Source: Sphingobacterium cavernae (GTDB lineage: Bacteria; Bacteroidota; Bacteroidia; Sphingobacteriales; Sphingobacteriaceae). Taken from it: a stretch of DNA of 64,000 nt. This document shows, in pieces, positions 16,041 through 26,385 of this stretch. The stretch is from contig NZ_VIQM01000097.1 in the NCBI RefSeq assembly GCF_008520265.1, positions 1-64,000 on the forward strand, written 5' to 3'. Positions within the stretch are counted from its first letter, which is position 1, and each line of letters starts with the position of its first letter. The translations under genes and the position numbers were made by a program. Below the pieces are notes generated by a model. The model did no database searches. It was given only the letters and a program-made list of their open reading frames with translations, and was not told the origin of the DNA.

Positions 16041-16928
16041 ATGAAACCTTTATTTAGGAAAGTACCGTCACAATTCGAAAACTCATTTGTAGCACGTCAT
16101 GATATAATGCCAAACTTCGGCAATGTCTGGCATTACCACGAAGAAATAGAATTACACTATACTATTAAAGGCCACGGAATTCGATTTATAGGTGACAACA
16201 TCAGCAAGTTCGAGCCGGATGAAATAATTTTAGTCGGTAGTATGCTATCTCACGCTTGGCGTTGTAATGAGGAATATTATAACAATGACCCCAATTTTCA
16301 AGTAGAAGCTATTGTTATTCAGTTTCATCCAGATTTTTTAGGCAAGCAGTTTTTGTCGATGCCAGAGATGTATTTGATTCCTCATCTGTATGAGATATCC
16401 AAAAAAGGGATGGTCATCAAAGGTGAAAATAAAACGAAAATAGCTAATCTTATGCGCCAATGTGTGCACGAGGAGGGAATGGATAAAATTATCACATTTC
16501 TATCTATATTAAAATTATTAGCTGAAAATCAAGATTATGAGACATTAGTGAATGTTCAAAGCACATATAATCCAGGCAATGAGACAGACAATAAACGTTT
16601 GAATGATGTGTTGAATTATACGTATGCCAATTACCGTAAAGATCTTAATTTAGAGGATGTAGCTAATATGGCACACCTGAGTGTGACTTCATTTTGTCGC
16701 TATTTTAAATCCATGACAAAGAAAACATACAATGATTTTCTAATTGAAATTCGCATAAGTCATGCCTGTCGACTATTAGTGGAAAATCTTTTACCAACTG
16801 AAGTCATTTGTTTTGAATGCGGTTTTAACAATGTATCCAACTTTTATAGACATTTTAAAAGAGTAACCAATTTGACTCCAATGGAATACAAGAAAAAATA
16901 CTTGGTGCGATCTAAAATAACAGTATAA
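16041..16928 (+). CDS. AraC-family regulator at the edge of the polysaccharide locus
   Basis: A 295-residue one-component regulator with an N-terminal cupin (NVWHYHEEIELHYTIKGHG at about 28-47, typical of sugar-sensing AraC proteins) and a C-terminal double HTH (LEDVANMAHLSVTSFCRYF, then ICFECGFNNVSNFYRHFKR and NLTPMEYKKKY). It is convergent with the last gene of the 29135-16983 glycosidase operon, sharing a terminator. With no hybrid two-component system or ECF sigma gene in view, it is the best candidate in the window to control the polysaccharide genes; that is inference. Confidence 0.75.
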   Translation: MKPLFRKVPSQFENSFVARHDIMPNFGNVWHYHEEIELHYTIKGHGIRFIGDNISKFEPDEIILVGSMLSHAWRCNEEYYNNDPNFQVEAIVIQFHPDFLGKQFLSMPEMYLIPHLYEISKKGMVIKGENKTKIANLMRQCVHEEGMDKIITFLSILKLLAENQDYETLVNVQSTYNPGNETDNKRLNDVLNYTYANYRKDLNLEDVANMAHLSVTSFCRYFKSMTKKTYNDFLIEIRISHACRLLVENLLPTEVICFECGFNNVSNFYRHFKRVTNLTPMEYKKKYLVRSKITV

Positions 16929-16940
16929 AAATATATGATG

Positions 16941-16973
16941 ACAAACTAATGCCTCTAAATAGCATTAGTTTGT
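16941..16973. terminator. Bidirectional terminator
   Basis: A perfect 12-bp stem (16941-16952 with 16962-16973) and 9-base loop lie between the convergent AraC gene and the GH2 gene. It is positioned to serve both. Confidence 0.65.
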
Positions 16974-16982
16974 CTACTGCTT

Positions 16983-19900
16983 TTATTTTACTTCTAGGTA
17001 ATCAAGCATCACACCAGAAGCATCCTCCGAATACAATTTTACGATGTAAGTTCCTGCATTAATCATAGTAGTTGTATTTTCATTGAGATAATTCCATTTA
17101 CCTTCACGAGTTGGATCAAATAAAACTTCTGTCTTTGCTTTTAGAACTGTACCATCTGGATATACTAATTCATAATAGCCCTTTTTAGATTCTTTAAATG
17201 GATTATGATATTTAAATGTTAAAGCATATACATCAGCCGCACCAACTTGAAATGTCCAACCAATCATGCTCTGACTAGTATCCAAAAATTTCATTCTATC
17301 TTGGTCGTTAAAGTGAACTTTTGATACATTTTTAAAAACATTACTCTCGCTTGCTTTATAAATTGAAGGTTTCTTAAGATCATATGCCGGTTGAATTCCA
17401 CTCAGTCTTTGATAGGCAACAAATTCAACACCTTGTTTATTCGCCAATATAAAATTTTCATTTGGAGCTAGCATTTTTCGATTTACTGCAAACTTAACTC
17501 CTAGATTATTTCTTACAGAATCCCCTGTATTTTCAAAATCTTTCGGTTGATTATTCGTAATCAAATATAAATTTGTAGCATATTTGAAAGCAAGCGTTAT
17601 TTGCTTTCGCACATCAACAGAATTTGGTACAAAATAATCGCTTCCGTACAAACTAGGTGCTAAATCATTAATAAATTTTTGTTTCTCCAAATCATACACA
17701 GTTCCAATATCCAAAGCCGAATTAATTTTCAAATCCTTTGCTGAGTTCACAAGAATATTGTAAGGTTCATCAACTATGGGAGTCAATTTCTGTTCCAAAG
17801 CACCAATAGCGATTGCATTAATTATAGCCTGCCCTACAGATACTTTAGGAAACTTGATGACCAGCTTTCCGTTGTTCACTTTCACATGATATGTTCTTTT
17901 TAGAGCGGTATCATGACCTGCTGATTTCCATAAATCTAGATTTTTCTCAACAGTTTGGTTATTTATACTAATATCAAATAATCTTCTTCCCGAAGCATCT
18001 GCTGCACCACCAGTTCCAATCCAAGGTTCAGAGAAATACAACTCTATTTCGTATTCTCCATTCGGTATATGAAAAGTATAACCTAATTTATGCAATCCAT
18101 ATCGGAATGTTTGGAATATTGGCCAATCTGCCGTCCCTTTGATAGGATCAAATACTCGACGTTGACTTGCAAATAATGGATTAATTTCTTCGAAAGAATC
18201 TGTCCAAGTGTGCGATCCCCAATTTCCAGCATCGTAATGCTTATCAGCTAACCATTTTTGACCAAATGAATCCGTATAATTATCTCCTCCACAATTAATT
18301 CGATAGAGATAATTTAAGTTTTTATTTGCTTTAAGTAAAGTTGATTTACGGTCTATTAATCTAGCATAATTAGGACTTTGCGGCAAGTTGAACAAGACTA
18401 TAGTATCTCGTGCAACAATTTTATTGGCTATTCTTCCTACAGCATACAGTACATTATACTTCACATCCACTTGATTAAATTGAAAGTGTGTGCCGATTTT
18501 TCCTTTTGCTTGTTTGCCAAGGGATATGTTATCGATATCATTATACAGTTCCACTTCATCACAGTTAGAATATATGCGAATATCGTTCTTAATACCCGGC
18601 TCGAGCCATCTATTAGGCCACGTGTGAGAAGCGATGTAAATCATGGGATCCGACTTCGGCGCATAGTTCGCTCTATACATAAAATAGGCATCTGTTGGTT
18701 CTAACCAAGGTGTCAAAAGACCTTTGTAATTGACAGGGCCAATCTTGTCCATATCCCTAAAGCCTTCACCACCTTGTACTCTACCAGGATTATCATGTGA
18801 TGTCCACAACCAATGGTAGTGACCAACAATTTCTTTTTTGACAGAATCTGCAAGCCTAATTTTTGTCTCTAATATCTCTGTGAAACGTCCTTCTGAATAA
18901 ACATTATCATTGGGTAGATACGGTTGTTCAGCATGGAGTTCTAATGTTCGCCAAGCTCCAAATTCTCCGACAAGTTTCTGTCTTTTTAAATCTTCTCCAT
19001 ATGTATTATGATGGCCTCCATACGTTCCAGTCCAGTTTTGAGGAACATCCCAATCCGTACCTTTACCACCATTGCATGTTGTTACCAAACGTTGAATAGA
19101 TGCCGTAGGATCTAACTGCCGAATAATTTCTGTGCATTCTTTCGCAAAATATTCTGGAAGTTTACTTTCATTTTGTATACCCCATAAAAAAACCGATGGA
19201 CTATTTCGTCTTTCTTTGACCCATTGAATTAATAGTCTCTTGAAATTTTCTTTAAAACTCGGGTTGTCAAACCAAATGTGTGCAGACATCTGTGTCCAAA
19301 GTAGCATGCCAGATTTGTCCCAATAATCCTGATATCTCAAATTATGTGGTTGATGTGCATCACGAAAGGAGTTAAAACCTAATGATTTCATCTCGCTAGC
19401 ACGTGCATATACTTCTTCATCTGTAAAGGCATGCGAATTGCCAAACTTGTGTTCATACTCTGCAATCCCATTTATAAAAACAGGTTTGTCATTTAAATAA
19501 ACTCTACTATATCCTTCTCCTTCCGTATTCTTGGTCCATGTAATTTTCCGAATACCATAATTTGTAATCTGCTGGTCTACAACCTTACCATTTTGTATGA
19601 TAGAAGTTTCTAATGCATACAAATTGGGTTGTTCAATAGACCAAATTTTTGGATTGCGAACCTGTAGATCAGATAATGAAAATACTTTTGTTTCATTAGC
19701 AGGTAATTCTAAATTGTTTTGTGAACTAAAAATCAGTTTATTTTGTAGATCCAAAACCTTTGTTCGAACAGTAATATTTTCTGTTGCATTCGTACTGTTA
19801 ACAAGTTCTACAGTTTGCTTGATGATAGCCTTTTCTTTTGAAATATTTGTCTCATTCCAATAATGTGTTCCAAAAGGAGCTATATTAATAGCACTTTTAA

Positions 19901-20480
19901 TGATTAATGATACAGGTCTAAATATACCTAATGGTTGTGAACCTTCAGAAAATCCTCGTTCAGTCGATGAACCTCCATCTACCCAAGGCAAATCTCTAAT
20001 ATTCAAAGGATGTTCAGCTTTTACCACAAGTATATTTTCTTTTTTATCTTTTCGAATTGCTTGACTCACATCTAATGTAAATGTTGTGCGTCCTCCTGCA
20101 TGACTGCCGACATTTACACCATTTAACCATACTGTAGCGTACGAACCTACTCCTTCAAAGAATAAATAGAATCTCTTTTGAGAAGCTACAGGAGGCGTTA
20201 CAAAAGCCTTACTGTACCAAGCTGTAGTGTGAAGATTACCGTGAAATAATCGTCTGTAACCAAAATAATCATCCCAATTGTGTGGAACGGATACAGATGT
20301 CCAATTCTTTTTAATTGATGGTTGAAGTGTCGTAACAACTTCAGCATTCAAGGAATGATTGCTATCCAAAGTTGTTTTCCATTCTTCATTTAAGGACTTT
20401 ACAATTCTTATTTCCTGAGCCTTACAAAACAGGCAACTTGACACAAAAAATATTGTGCACATAAATATCTTCAAAAACAT
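16983..20480 (-). CDS. GH2 family glycosidase with malectin domain
   Basis: A 1165-residue secreted enzyme. Signal peptide 1-21, sugar-binding jelly roll about 60-200, Ig-like sandwich about 200-310, TIM barrel about 310-600. The acid/base pair is Asn-Glu in FLWGIQNESK (Glu 438); the likely nucleophile is Glu 506 in KLVGEFGAW. A malectin-like domain (INCGGDNYTDSFGQKW to about 940) and further beta domains follow. Most such GH2 enzymes are beta-galactosidases or beta-glucuronidases; which applies here cannot be read. It is the last gene of the five-gene operon, 6 bases after the GH95 gene. Probably periplasmic, trimming pectic side chains. Confidence 0.8.
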   Translation of the reverse strand: MFLKIFMCTIFFVSSCLFCKAQEIRIVKSLNEEWKTTLDSNHSLNAEVVTTLQPSIKKNWTSVSVPHNWDDYFGYRRLFHGNLHTTAWYSKAFVTPPVASQKRFYLFFEGVGSYATVWLNGVNVGSHAGGRTTFTLDVSQAIRKDKKENILVVKAEHPLNIRDLPWVDGGSSTERGFSEGSQPLGIFRPVSLIIKSAINIAPFGTHYWNETNISKEKAIIKQTVELVNSTNATENITVRTKVLDLQNKLIFSSQNNLELPANETKVFSLSDLQVRNPKIWSIEQPNLYALETSIIQNGKVVDQQITNYGIRKITWTKNTEGEGYSRVYLNDKPVFINGIAEYEHKFGNSHAFTDEEVYARASEMKSLGFNSFRDAHQPHNLRYQDYWDKSGMLLWTQMSAHIWFDNPSFKENFKRLLIQWVKERRNSPSVFLWGIQNESKLPEYFAKECTEIIRQLDPTASIQRLVTTCNGGKGTDWDVPQNWTGTYGGHHNTYGEDLKRQKLVGEFGAWRTLELHAEQPYLPNDNVYSEGRFTEILETKIRLADSVKKEIVGHYHWLWTSHDNPGRVQGGEGFRDMDKIGPVNYKGLLTPWLEPTDAYFMYRANYAPKSDPMIYIASHTWPNRWLEPGIKNDIRIYSNCDEVELYNDIDNISLGKQAKGKIGTHFQFNQVDVKYNVLYAVGRIANKIVARDTIVLFNLPQSPNYARLIDRKSTLLKANKNLNYLYRINCGGDNYTDSFGQKWLADKHYDAGNWGSHTWTDSFEEINPLFASQRRVFDPIKGTADWPIFQTFRYGLHKLGYTFHIPNGEYEIELYFSEPWIGTGGAADASGRRLFDISINNQTVEKNLDLWKSAGHDTALKRTYHVKVNNGKLVIKFPKVSVGQAIINAIAIGALEQKLTPIVDEPYNILVNSAKDLKINSALDIGTVYDLEKQKFINDLAPSLYGSDYFVPNSVDVRKQITLAFKYATNLYLITNNQPKDFENTGDSVRNNLGVKFAVNRKMLAPNENFILANKQGVEFVAYQRLSGIQPAYDLKKPSIYKASESNVFKNVSKVHFNDQDRMKFLDTSQSMIGWTFQVGAADVYALTFKYHNPFKESKKGYYELVYPDGTVLKAKTEVLFDPTREGKWNYLNENTTTMINAGTYIVKLYSEDASGVMLDYLEVK

Positions 20481-20486
20481 TAGCGG

Positions 20487-23282
20487 TTACTTTATAAGTG
20501 TAAGGTTAGCGTCAAATATGTAGGTATTTCCTTTTTCAGTATTGTATACTTTTTCTATTGTGTTATGTTTTAAATTAAGCACATTACCCGCAATTGACTT
20601 AACTTTTAAACTTTTGATTTTGCTGTTTTCCCACTTGAAATCTATTATGAAACCACCTCTAGCTTTCACGCCCTTTATCTCGCCAAAAGCAAAATCTTTG
20701 GACAAAGCCGGCAGTAAATGAATATATTTTGTATGACTTTGTATCATCATTTCAATAATTCCCGCTGCCCCACCAAAATTTCCATCAATTTGGAATGGTG
20801 GATGTGCATCGAATAAATTCGGGTATGATCCCCCATTCTTGTCCGCTGGACGAAGAAGCATTTTGACCAAGTCGAGACTTTTCTGCTCGTTTAATAGTCG
20901 AGCCCAAAAGTTTATTTTCCATGCTAAGCTCCATCCAGTTCCCTCGTCCCCGCGATAAATCAATGATTGTTTGGCTGCATTCCATAATTCAGGAGTTTCC
21001 AACCAATTGATTTCATTACCTGGATGCAAAGCCCACAAATGTGAAATATGACGGTGCTTATTCTTCTCGTCATCCACATCTTCAATCCATTCTTGCAGTT
21101 GCCCATATCTACCTATTTTATCTTTAGCTATTTTTGGCAATAATATTTGAATGGAATCTCTTAAGTCCGGATCTACGTTTAGGATTGCAGAAGTATTCGT
21201 ATAAATCCGAAATAAATTTCTTACCAGCTGGCTATCCATTGCTGGTCCAATTACTAATCCCCCATGCTCGGGAGAATTGGAAGGATTCGTCACTAATTCA
21301 GCTGTTTTATGATGTGGTGTTAAAAAGTCTTTGAAGAACAAAGTAGCACCTTTAATAACATCATAATTCTCTTTCAAAATCGTCGGGTCTTGATTGTATA
21401 AATAGCTTTCCCAAATATGCTGCACTAACCAAGCACCTCCTGTCGGCCATATACCGTGGTTGGAATTATTTATGGGTGCAGTTCCTCGCCAAATGTCTGT
21501 ATTATGGTGCAACACCCATCCTCGGGCATTATAATAATTCTTGGCCGTTTCTTTTCCTTTTTCGCTGACTTCGCGAATCAATTTGAAAAGTGGCTGATGA
21601 AGATTGCTTAGATTTAATACTTCCGTAGGCCAGTAATTCATTTCCAAATTGATATTAGTCGTATATTTACTATCCCAAGATGGTTCAAGAAGATGATTCC
21701 AAATACCTTGCAAATTTGCAGGCTGGGTCCCTTCCCTGGAACTAGCTATCAATAAATATCTACCAAACTGTACATATAGAGCCGCAAAAGATGGATCCAC
21801 TTCTTTAGCAAAGTCTCGTAATCGTTGATCCGTTTCTTTTGCACTTTGCTTACCTAAATGAATGCTAAAGCCATCAAATAAAGTTTTATAATCTTTTTGA
21901 TGACCTTGTCTTACATCCTCAAAAGACGTGCTTTGAACGTTCTTTAGAAAGTCAATTGCTTTATCGAAAGAATTAGCTGAAAATTTATCGTAGCTCTCAA
22001 AATTTGTCGCTGCCGTTAGATAAAGTGTTGCGGTATTAGCTTCTTTAACTCTTAATTTATTGCCTTGTGTAGATATGCTACCTCCTTCAATCTTGACATG
22101 TAAAATAGCGTCGCCTTGTAATACTCCGTTCTTCACTCGCACTTTTAAATTGATAGTTTGCTTATCAATTAATTTAATTTGCTGTTGCTCGTGCTTGCTT
22201 GATAATTCTACATCAAAAGACAATTGTCCTGATTTATCCGCTTCGTATTTAATCGCTAACGCATTATGCGGAAAACTCGCTAAATAAGTTCTTCGATATA
22301 ATGTATTATTATACGTATAAACAACTTTTGCTTCTGCACTTGCGAGGTTCAAAGTGCGTTCATAATTCGTTATTTTTTTGTGCGGGAAAATCACTTTAAT
22401 ATCTCCAAAGGGTTGGTAAGCCGCTTGAAATTTACCTGTCATCGGACTATTGCTATCTTGAATAAAATACTTCCAGTCCCCATTTAAAACAATTTTCTCT
22501 TGGTTATTCTTTAGACTAATCTTGTTCGAGGTGTCTTTGTACCCCGCAATACCGCCCTTACCTTGAAGATTTATAACTTGTATAGCAATAATATTTTTAC
22601 CTTCTCGAAGTAATCCTTTGGGAATTTTGTAATTCCTTATTTTATCAAAATTATCTTGAGATCCCATCAAAACCCCGTTAACATAGGTATAATCTATGTC
22701 GCGAACTTTATTAAGATCTAAAATCCAATCCTTTTTACTTTGATTTTTGGACAATGTAATTTCTTTCCTAAACCAAACAACACCATCAATAGCTTCTAAT
22801 CCAACTGTTTCCCAACCTTCATAAGAGGGAACTTTTAGCGTTTTCCAAAGCTTATCATTAAAGTTATAGGTTGAAGGATTTCTTTTTTCTTCTCGAGTCT
22901 TTTTAATTTTTTCTAGCCATTGGTTTACATCTCCTTGCGCACTTTTCTCTCCCATAAACTTGTCCATAGCAAGCTTTTCCGCTTTAGACTGCTCGCCACT
23001 TACTAATAGTCGTCGTATGCTATCTAAGTAAGTATAGGCTCCAGGTTTATTGTAATTTCTCGGCCCATTCGTCCAAAGTGTTTCTTCATTGAATTGAATG
23101 TGATCTTCTTCTACACCACCAAATACCATAGCACCTACCCTACCGTTACCGATAGGTAGTGCCTCTTCCCATATCTGCGCTGGCTTATGATATCTTAAAA
23201 CGAGGTCACCCTGTCCATACACTGATAGAGCATGAAAAAAAATAATACTTAAAAGATAGAAAGACCTAGAAAAAATAAACAT
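20487..23282 (-). CDS. GH95 alpha-L-fucosidase / alpha-L-galactosidase with inserted jelly-roll
   Basis: A 931-residue secreted GH95 enzyme. The start LVLRYHKPAQIWEEALPIGN with GRVGAMVFGG, and later NINLEMNYWPTEV, HHNTDIWRGTAP and FQIDGNFGGAAGIIEMM, are GH95 signatures across the N-terminal beta domain and the (alpha/alpha)6 catalytic domain. It is unusual in having about 170 extra residues (about 120-290) inside the N-terminal domain; WKTLKVPSYEG, DGVVWFRKE and YTYVNGVLMG there look like the beta-sandwich insert of long-form sialate O-acetylesterases. GH95 enzymes cleave alpha-1,2-L-fucose or alpha-L-galactose; in a pectic locus either fits. Signal peptide 1-23. Confidence 0.85.
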   Translation of the reverse strand: MFIFSRSFYLLSIIFFHALSVYGQGDLVLRYHKPAQIWEEALPIGNGRVGAMVFGGVEEDHIQFNEETLWTNGPRNYNKPGAYTYLDSIRRLLVSGEQSKAEKLAMDKFMGEKSAQGDVNQWLEKIKKTREEKRNPSTYNFNDKLWKTLKVPSYEGWETVGLEAIDGVVWFRKEITLSKNQSKKDWILDLNKVRDIDYTYVNGVLMGSQDNFDKIRNYKIPKGLLREGKNIIAIQVINLQGKGGIAGYKDTSNKISLKNNQEKIVLNGDWKYFIQDSNSPMTGKFQAAYQPFGDIKVIFPHKKITNYERTLNLASAEAKVVYTYNNTLYRRTYLASFPHNALAIKYEADKSGQLSFDVELSSKHEQQQIKLIDKQTINLKVRVKNGVLQGDAILHVKIEGGSISTQGNKLRVKEANTATLYLTAATNFESYDKFSANSFDKAIDFLKNVQSTSFEDVRQGHQKDYKTLFDGFSIHLGKQSAKETDQRLRDFAKEVDPSFAALYVQFGRYLLIASSREGTQPANLQGIWNHLLEPSWDSKYTTNINLEMNYWPTEVLNLSNLHQPLFKLIREVSEKGKETAKNYYNARGWVLHHNTDIWRGTAPINNSNHGIWPTGGAWLVQHIWESYLYNQDPTILKENYDVIKGATLFFKDFLTPHHKTAELVTNPSNSPEHGGLVIGPAMDSQLVRNLFRIYTNTSAILNVDPDLRDSIQILLPKIAKDKIGRYGQLQEWIEDVDDEKNKHRHISHLWALHPGNEINWLETPELWNAAKQSLIYRGDEGTGWSLAWKINFWARLLNEQKSLDLVKMLLRPADKNGGSYPNLFDAHPPFQIDGNFGGAAGIIEMMIQSHTKYIHLLPALSKDFAFGEIKGVKARGGFIIDFKWENSKIKSLKVKSIAGNVLNLKHNTIEKVYNTEKGNTYIFDANLTLIK

Positions 23283-23284
23283 AT

Positions 23285-24844
23285 TTATTGAATATTATTA
23301 CTCTGTACTACATGTTGCGCATTGCCTAGTAATACTTTAGATGCATTTTTTAAATTATTACCGTGAACAGTTATCTGTTTATTCTCATTACCAATTAACT
23401 CCAAGAAGTTCGATGCTTTAGATGGGAAATTATTAGCAATATTTACTTTACTTACATTCTCCAGTTGAATAAATGATTTCTCGGTCTTCGTATTAAAATT
23501 CTGAATCTTTTGAATATCTAAAAATTCAGAATTCGAAGCTTGAATCGTCGGCGTGTTATGTGCATCAATTTGTATGTCAAATAAAGAAATTTTACGTGCA
23601 TATTCTACCAAGATTCCGGATGTTGCTTGCATATTAATATTACTTAAACTAATATTTTCAATTGGCATTTCTTCCAAACCAGAGATTCGTGCAACTCTAT
23701 TGGTACTACCTGCTATATTGCTAATGAATATGTCTTTAAATTTTGGCGTACGTTCTGAAACGGGCTCAACATCTCCTTTTGCATAACGCATATCCAATAC
23801 AATCGCTTGATCTCTAATATTACGCATTACAATATTGCTGATGCGAACATTCTCCACAACACCACCTCTACCACGCGCAGTCTTTAAACGAATACCTCTG
23901 TCTGTACCATCAAATACGCAATTAGAAATTACTATATTTTTTACACCACCAGACATCTCACTACCAATTACTACACCACCATGTCCTCTAAGCATAGTAC
24001 AGTTTGTGATAGTATAATTCTCCGCGGGAATATTTACCTTTCTACCCGAACGATCTTTTCCTGATTTAATAGTAATACAATCATCACCTACCGAAATAAA
24101 TGAGTTTGCGATACGTACATTTCGACAAGATTCTGGATTGATTCCGTCAGAATTAGGAGAAGGTGGGTTGTTTATAGAAATTCCATCTATCAATACATTC
24201 TCACAGTATTGCGGATTAATAGTCCAAAAAGGAGAATTTACAATTGTAATATCCTTAATCTGAAGATTATTACATCTTAAAAATTGAATAAATGGAGGAC
24301 GCAAAAATCCACGTTCTACCCACCCCGGTAAATCTGGAGCTAACACATCTTTGTTTAGACGCTTGAACTCCAGTTGCCATTTGCTATTCTGAAGACCATT
24401 TCTAACATCCACCTCCGAAAATTTCCACCAATTCTTACCATGACCATCAATTTTTCCTCTTCCGATGATTGCAATATTTTCTAGATCAGTACCATATATA
24501 AGTGGAGAAAAATTAGTTACTTCTGTTCCTTCCCAACGGGACTCCACCATGGGCAAATAGTGATCAAAGTTGTCACTAAAATGGAGTTCTGCACCTGCAT
24601 CGATAAACAACGTAATGTTGCTTTTCATATGTATAGGACCAGTAATGTATTTACCTGCCGGAAAATATACAGTGCCTCCACCTTTATCAGAAGCTTGCTG
24701 TATAGCTTTGCGAATAATATCGGTGTTAATACCGGTACTATCGTTTTTGGCTCCCAAATCAAGCAAATTAACTGTGTGTTGTGCGAAGGTAATATTACTG
24801 AACAGTAAGCTTATCAGCAGTAGATTTAAATAGTATAATTTCAT
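23285..24844 (-). CDS. GH28 polygalacturonase-family glycosidase
   Basis: A 519-residue right-handed beta-helix enzyme. Signal peptide 1-21. The GH28 catalytic motifs are all present: NSDG (Asp 233), GDDC (Asp 254-255), GHGG (His 288) and RLK (Arg 319, Lys 321). Early LLDLGAKNDSTGINT is the pectin-lyase-like N-terminus. The family cleaves alpha-1,4-galacturonosyl or rhamnogalacturonan bonds with inversion, endo or exo. The neighbours favour an exo-acting rhamnogalacturonan or galacturonan enzyme. It is spaced 2 bases from both operon neighbours. Confidence 0.85.
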   Translation of the reverse strand: MKLYYLNLLLISLLFSNITFAQHTVNLLDLGAKNDSTGINTDIIRKAIQQASDKGGGTVYFPAGKYITGPIHMKSNITLFIDAGAELHFSDNFDHYLPMVESRWEGTEVTNFSPLIYGTDLENIAIIGRGKIDGHGKNWWKFSEVDVRNGLQNSKWQLEFKRLNKDVLAPDLPGWVERGFLRPPFIQFLRCNNLQIKDITIVNSPFWTINPQYCENVLIDGISINNPPSPNSDGINPESCRNVRIANSFISVGDDCITIKSGKDRSGRKVNIPAENYTITNCTMLRGHGGVVIGSEMSGGVKNIVISNCVFDGTDRGIRLKTARGRGGVVENVRISNIVMRNIRDQAIVLDMRYAKGDVEPVSERTPKFKDIFISNIAGSTNRVARISGLEEMPIENISLSNINMQATSGILVEYARKISLFDIQIDAHNTPTIQASNSEFLDIQKIQNFNTKTEKSFIQLENVSKVNIANNFPSKASNFLELIGNENKQITVHGNNLKNASKVLLGNAQHVVQSNNIQ

Positions 24845-24846
24845 TC

Positions 24847-26385
24847 TTATTTAAGTTTAATTTTAATGTCTTTTAATGTAGATGATGATGAGACTAATAC
24901 GCCATCGACAAATATTCGTAACCCCTTCCCTTTTTGGTAACGTTGACCGGTTTTGTCCCAATAGATATTGATATCTCTTCCTTTATACCTTAAGTTTTCG
25001 ATAGCAAAATAATCCCATTTGCTATCTGGTATGAGTGGTGACAATGTAAATGAATTGTCTAATGCAGGTTTAAATCCTAATAAATCATTAATAATTACAT
25101 CTGCATAAGTAGAGTGGTTGTAAAATTTACTTCTAGGATCATCACCCTTTAGCCAATAACCTGTTTTATCATCTTGATATTCGCCAATGTATGGCTTATC
25201 ATTCATCACATGCGAATTTGCATATTTTGACACCTGATTATAGAAATCAAGTTTTGATATTGAAGATGTATTCTTGTAATTGGTTAGGAAGTTTGCCATT
25301 CCTTTCAGTGTTTGCGAACTTGCGAAAGGCCAAATTGGACCATCCCATTCGCAACTACGCCCTGTTCCTCTGGTTTGAAATGTGGGTTCTCTTCGCTCTG
25401 CCGTAGTTAAGCCCCACACCCCATTAAATCCATCTGGATCATTTACCTGCTTCCATGCTTGAGCATACTTAGCCTGATCAGGAACGAGATTAAAATACCA
25501 AGGAATGAATCCAATTGCTTCTCGAGCAGAATGTAATTGACCATTTTCTAATTTTGTTTTAAAAAAATTATCCTTATCATCCCATAGCGAATCAATTACA
25601 TTTTTCTTGAATGCTTTTGACTTCAGTTCATACTTTTGAATCAAATCTGATCTACCAGCAAGTTTGGATAATTCAATCATTGCTACCGCATTACCATACA
25701 TGTAGCTATTAATTGTCGGTCTCATGTTTTTGACATTTCTTCCGCCAGATACCGATTCTTCCATTCCATCTTTTACATCATGTTGCCAAAAAAGACCATT
25801 ATCTAGAAGTCTTTCTTCTTCCCATTTATCCAGATCATGGTCTAAATCATCAAGACGACTCAACACATAATGTCTGTCGTTATCCACTTTATAATATTGC
25901 AGCATTGCATCTGCTATCCATGAACTAAATTGATGAAATCTAGGACGAGTCTGACCTTTATCTGCATGGAAAAACCAAAAATCAATATACTCTTTAAGGA
26001 AATCGTTATTACGTAGCCATCTCCCGTCGTAAATGTGGTGTCCCAACGCACAACTGATAGAATTAAATTTACCAGCATGTTTTACGGGTTCTATAAATTC
26101 AGTAACGATTATTCCTTCTGGAGTTTGTTTTAGATGCTTTCTATAAGACCACCATCTGAAATAGTACGTCTTTTCTATAGCAGAATCCGGAATATCCACC
26201 AAAGGAATATTTAATTTAAGCCATTCAGCACTTCGTGAATTGCTCACCATATTTATTACAGCTTCATTATCATAACTGTTAAATTGGCTTACATAAGTAT
26301 CTAGTTTTTTCGACAGATCAGTTTGTGAAAAAACATAACTTGGTGCTAAATAACAAATAGATAGTATAAAAAGTCTCTTTATCAT
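24847..26385 (-). CDS. Six-hairpin (MGH1/GH63-like) glycoside hydrolase
   Basis: A 512-residue secreted protein, signal peptide 1-20. It has the (alpha/alpha)6 look of MGH1-like, GH63 and trehalase relatives: RPRFHQFSSWIADAMLQYY, RPTINSYMYGNAVAM, GRSCEWDGPIWPFASSQTL and FYNHSTYADVIINDLLGF. The WDGPIWP and FYNHSTYAD segments are typical of this clan. Substrate unknown; homologues occur in pectin and arabinogalactan loci. The ATG overlaps the stop of the upstream gene (4 bases), so translation is coupled. Confidence 0.65.
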   Translation of the reverse strand: MIKRLFILSICYLAPSYVFSQTDLSKKLDTYVSQFNSYDNEAVINMVSNSRSAEWLKLNIPLVDIPDSAIEKTYYFRWWSYRKHLKQTPEGIIVTEFIEPVKHAGKFNSISCALGHHIYDGRWLRNNDFLKEYIDFWFFHADKGQTRPRFHQFSSWIADAMLQYYKVDNDRHYVLSRLDDLDHDLDKWEEERLLDNGLFWQHDVKDGMEESVSGGRNVKNMRPTINSYMYGNAVAMIELSKLAGRSDLIQKYELKSKAFKKNVIDSLWDDKDNFFKTKLENGQLHSAREAIGFIPWYFNLVPDQAKYAQAWKQVNDPDGFNGVWGLTTAERREPTFQTRGTGRSCEWDGPIWPFASSQTLKGMANFLTNYKNTSSISKLDFYNQVSKYANSHVMNDKPYIGEYQDDKTGYWLKGDDPRSKFYNHSTYADVIINDLLGFKPALDNSFTLSPLIPDSKWDYFAIENLRYKGRDINIYWDKTGQRYQKGKGLRIFVDGVLVSSSSTLKDIKIKLK

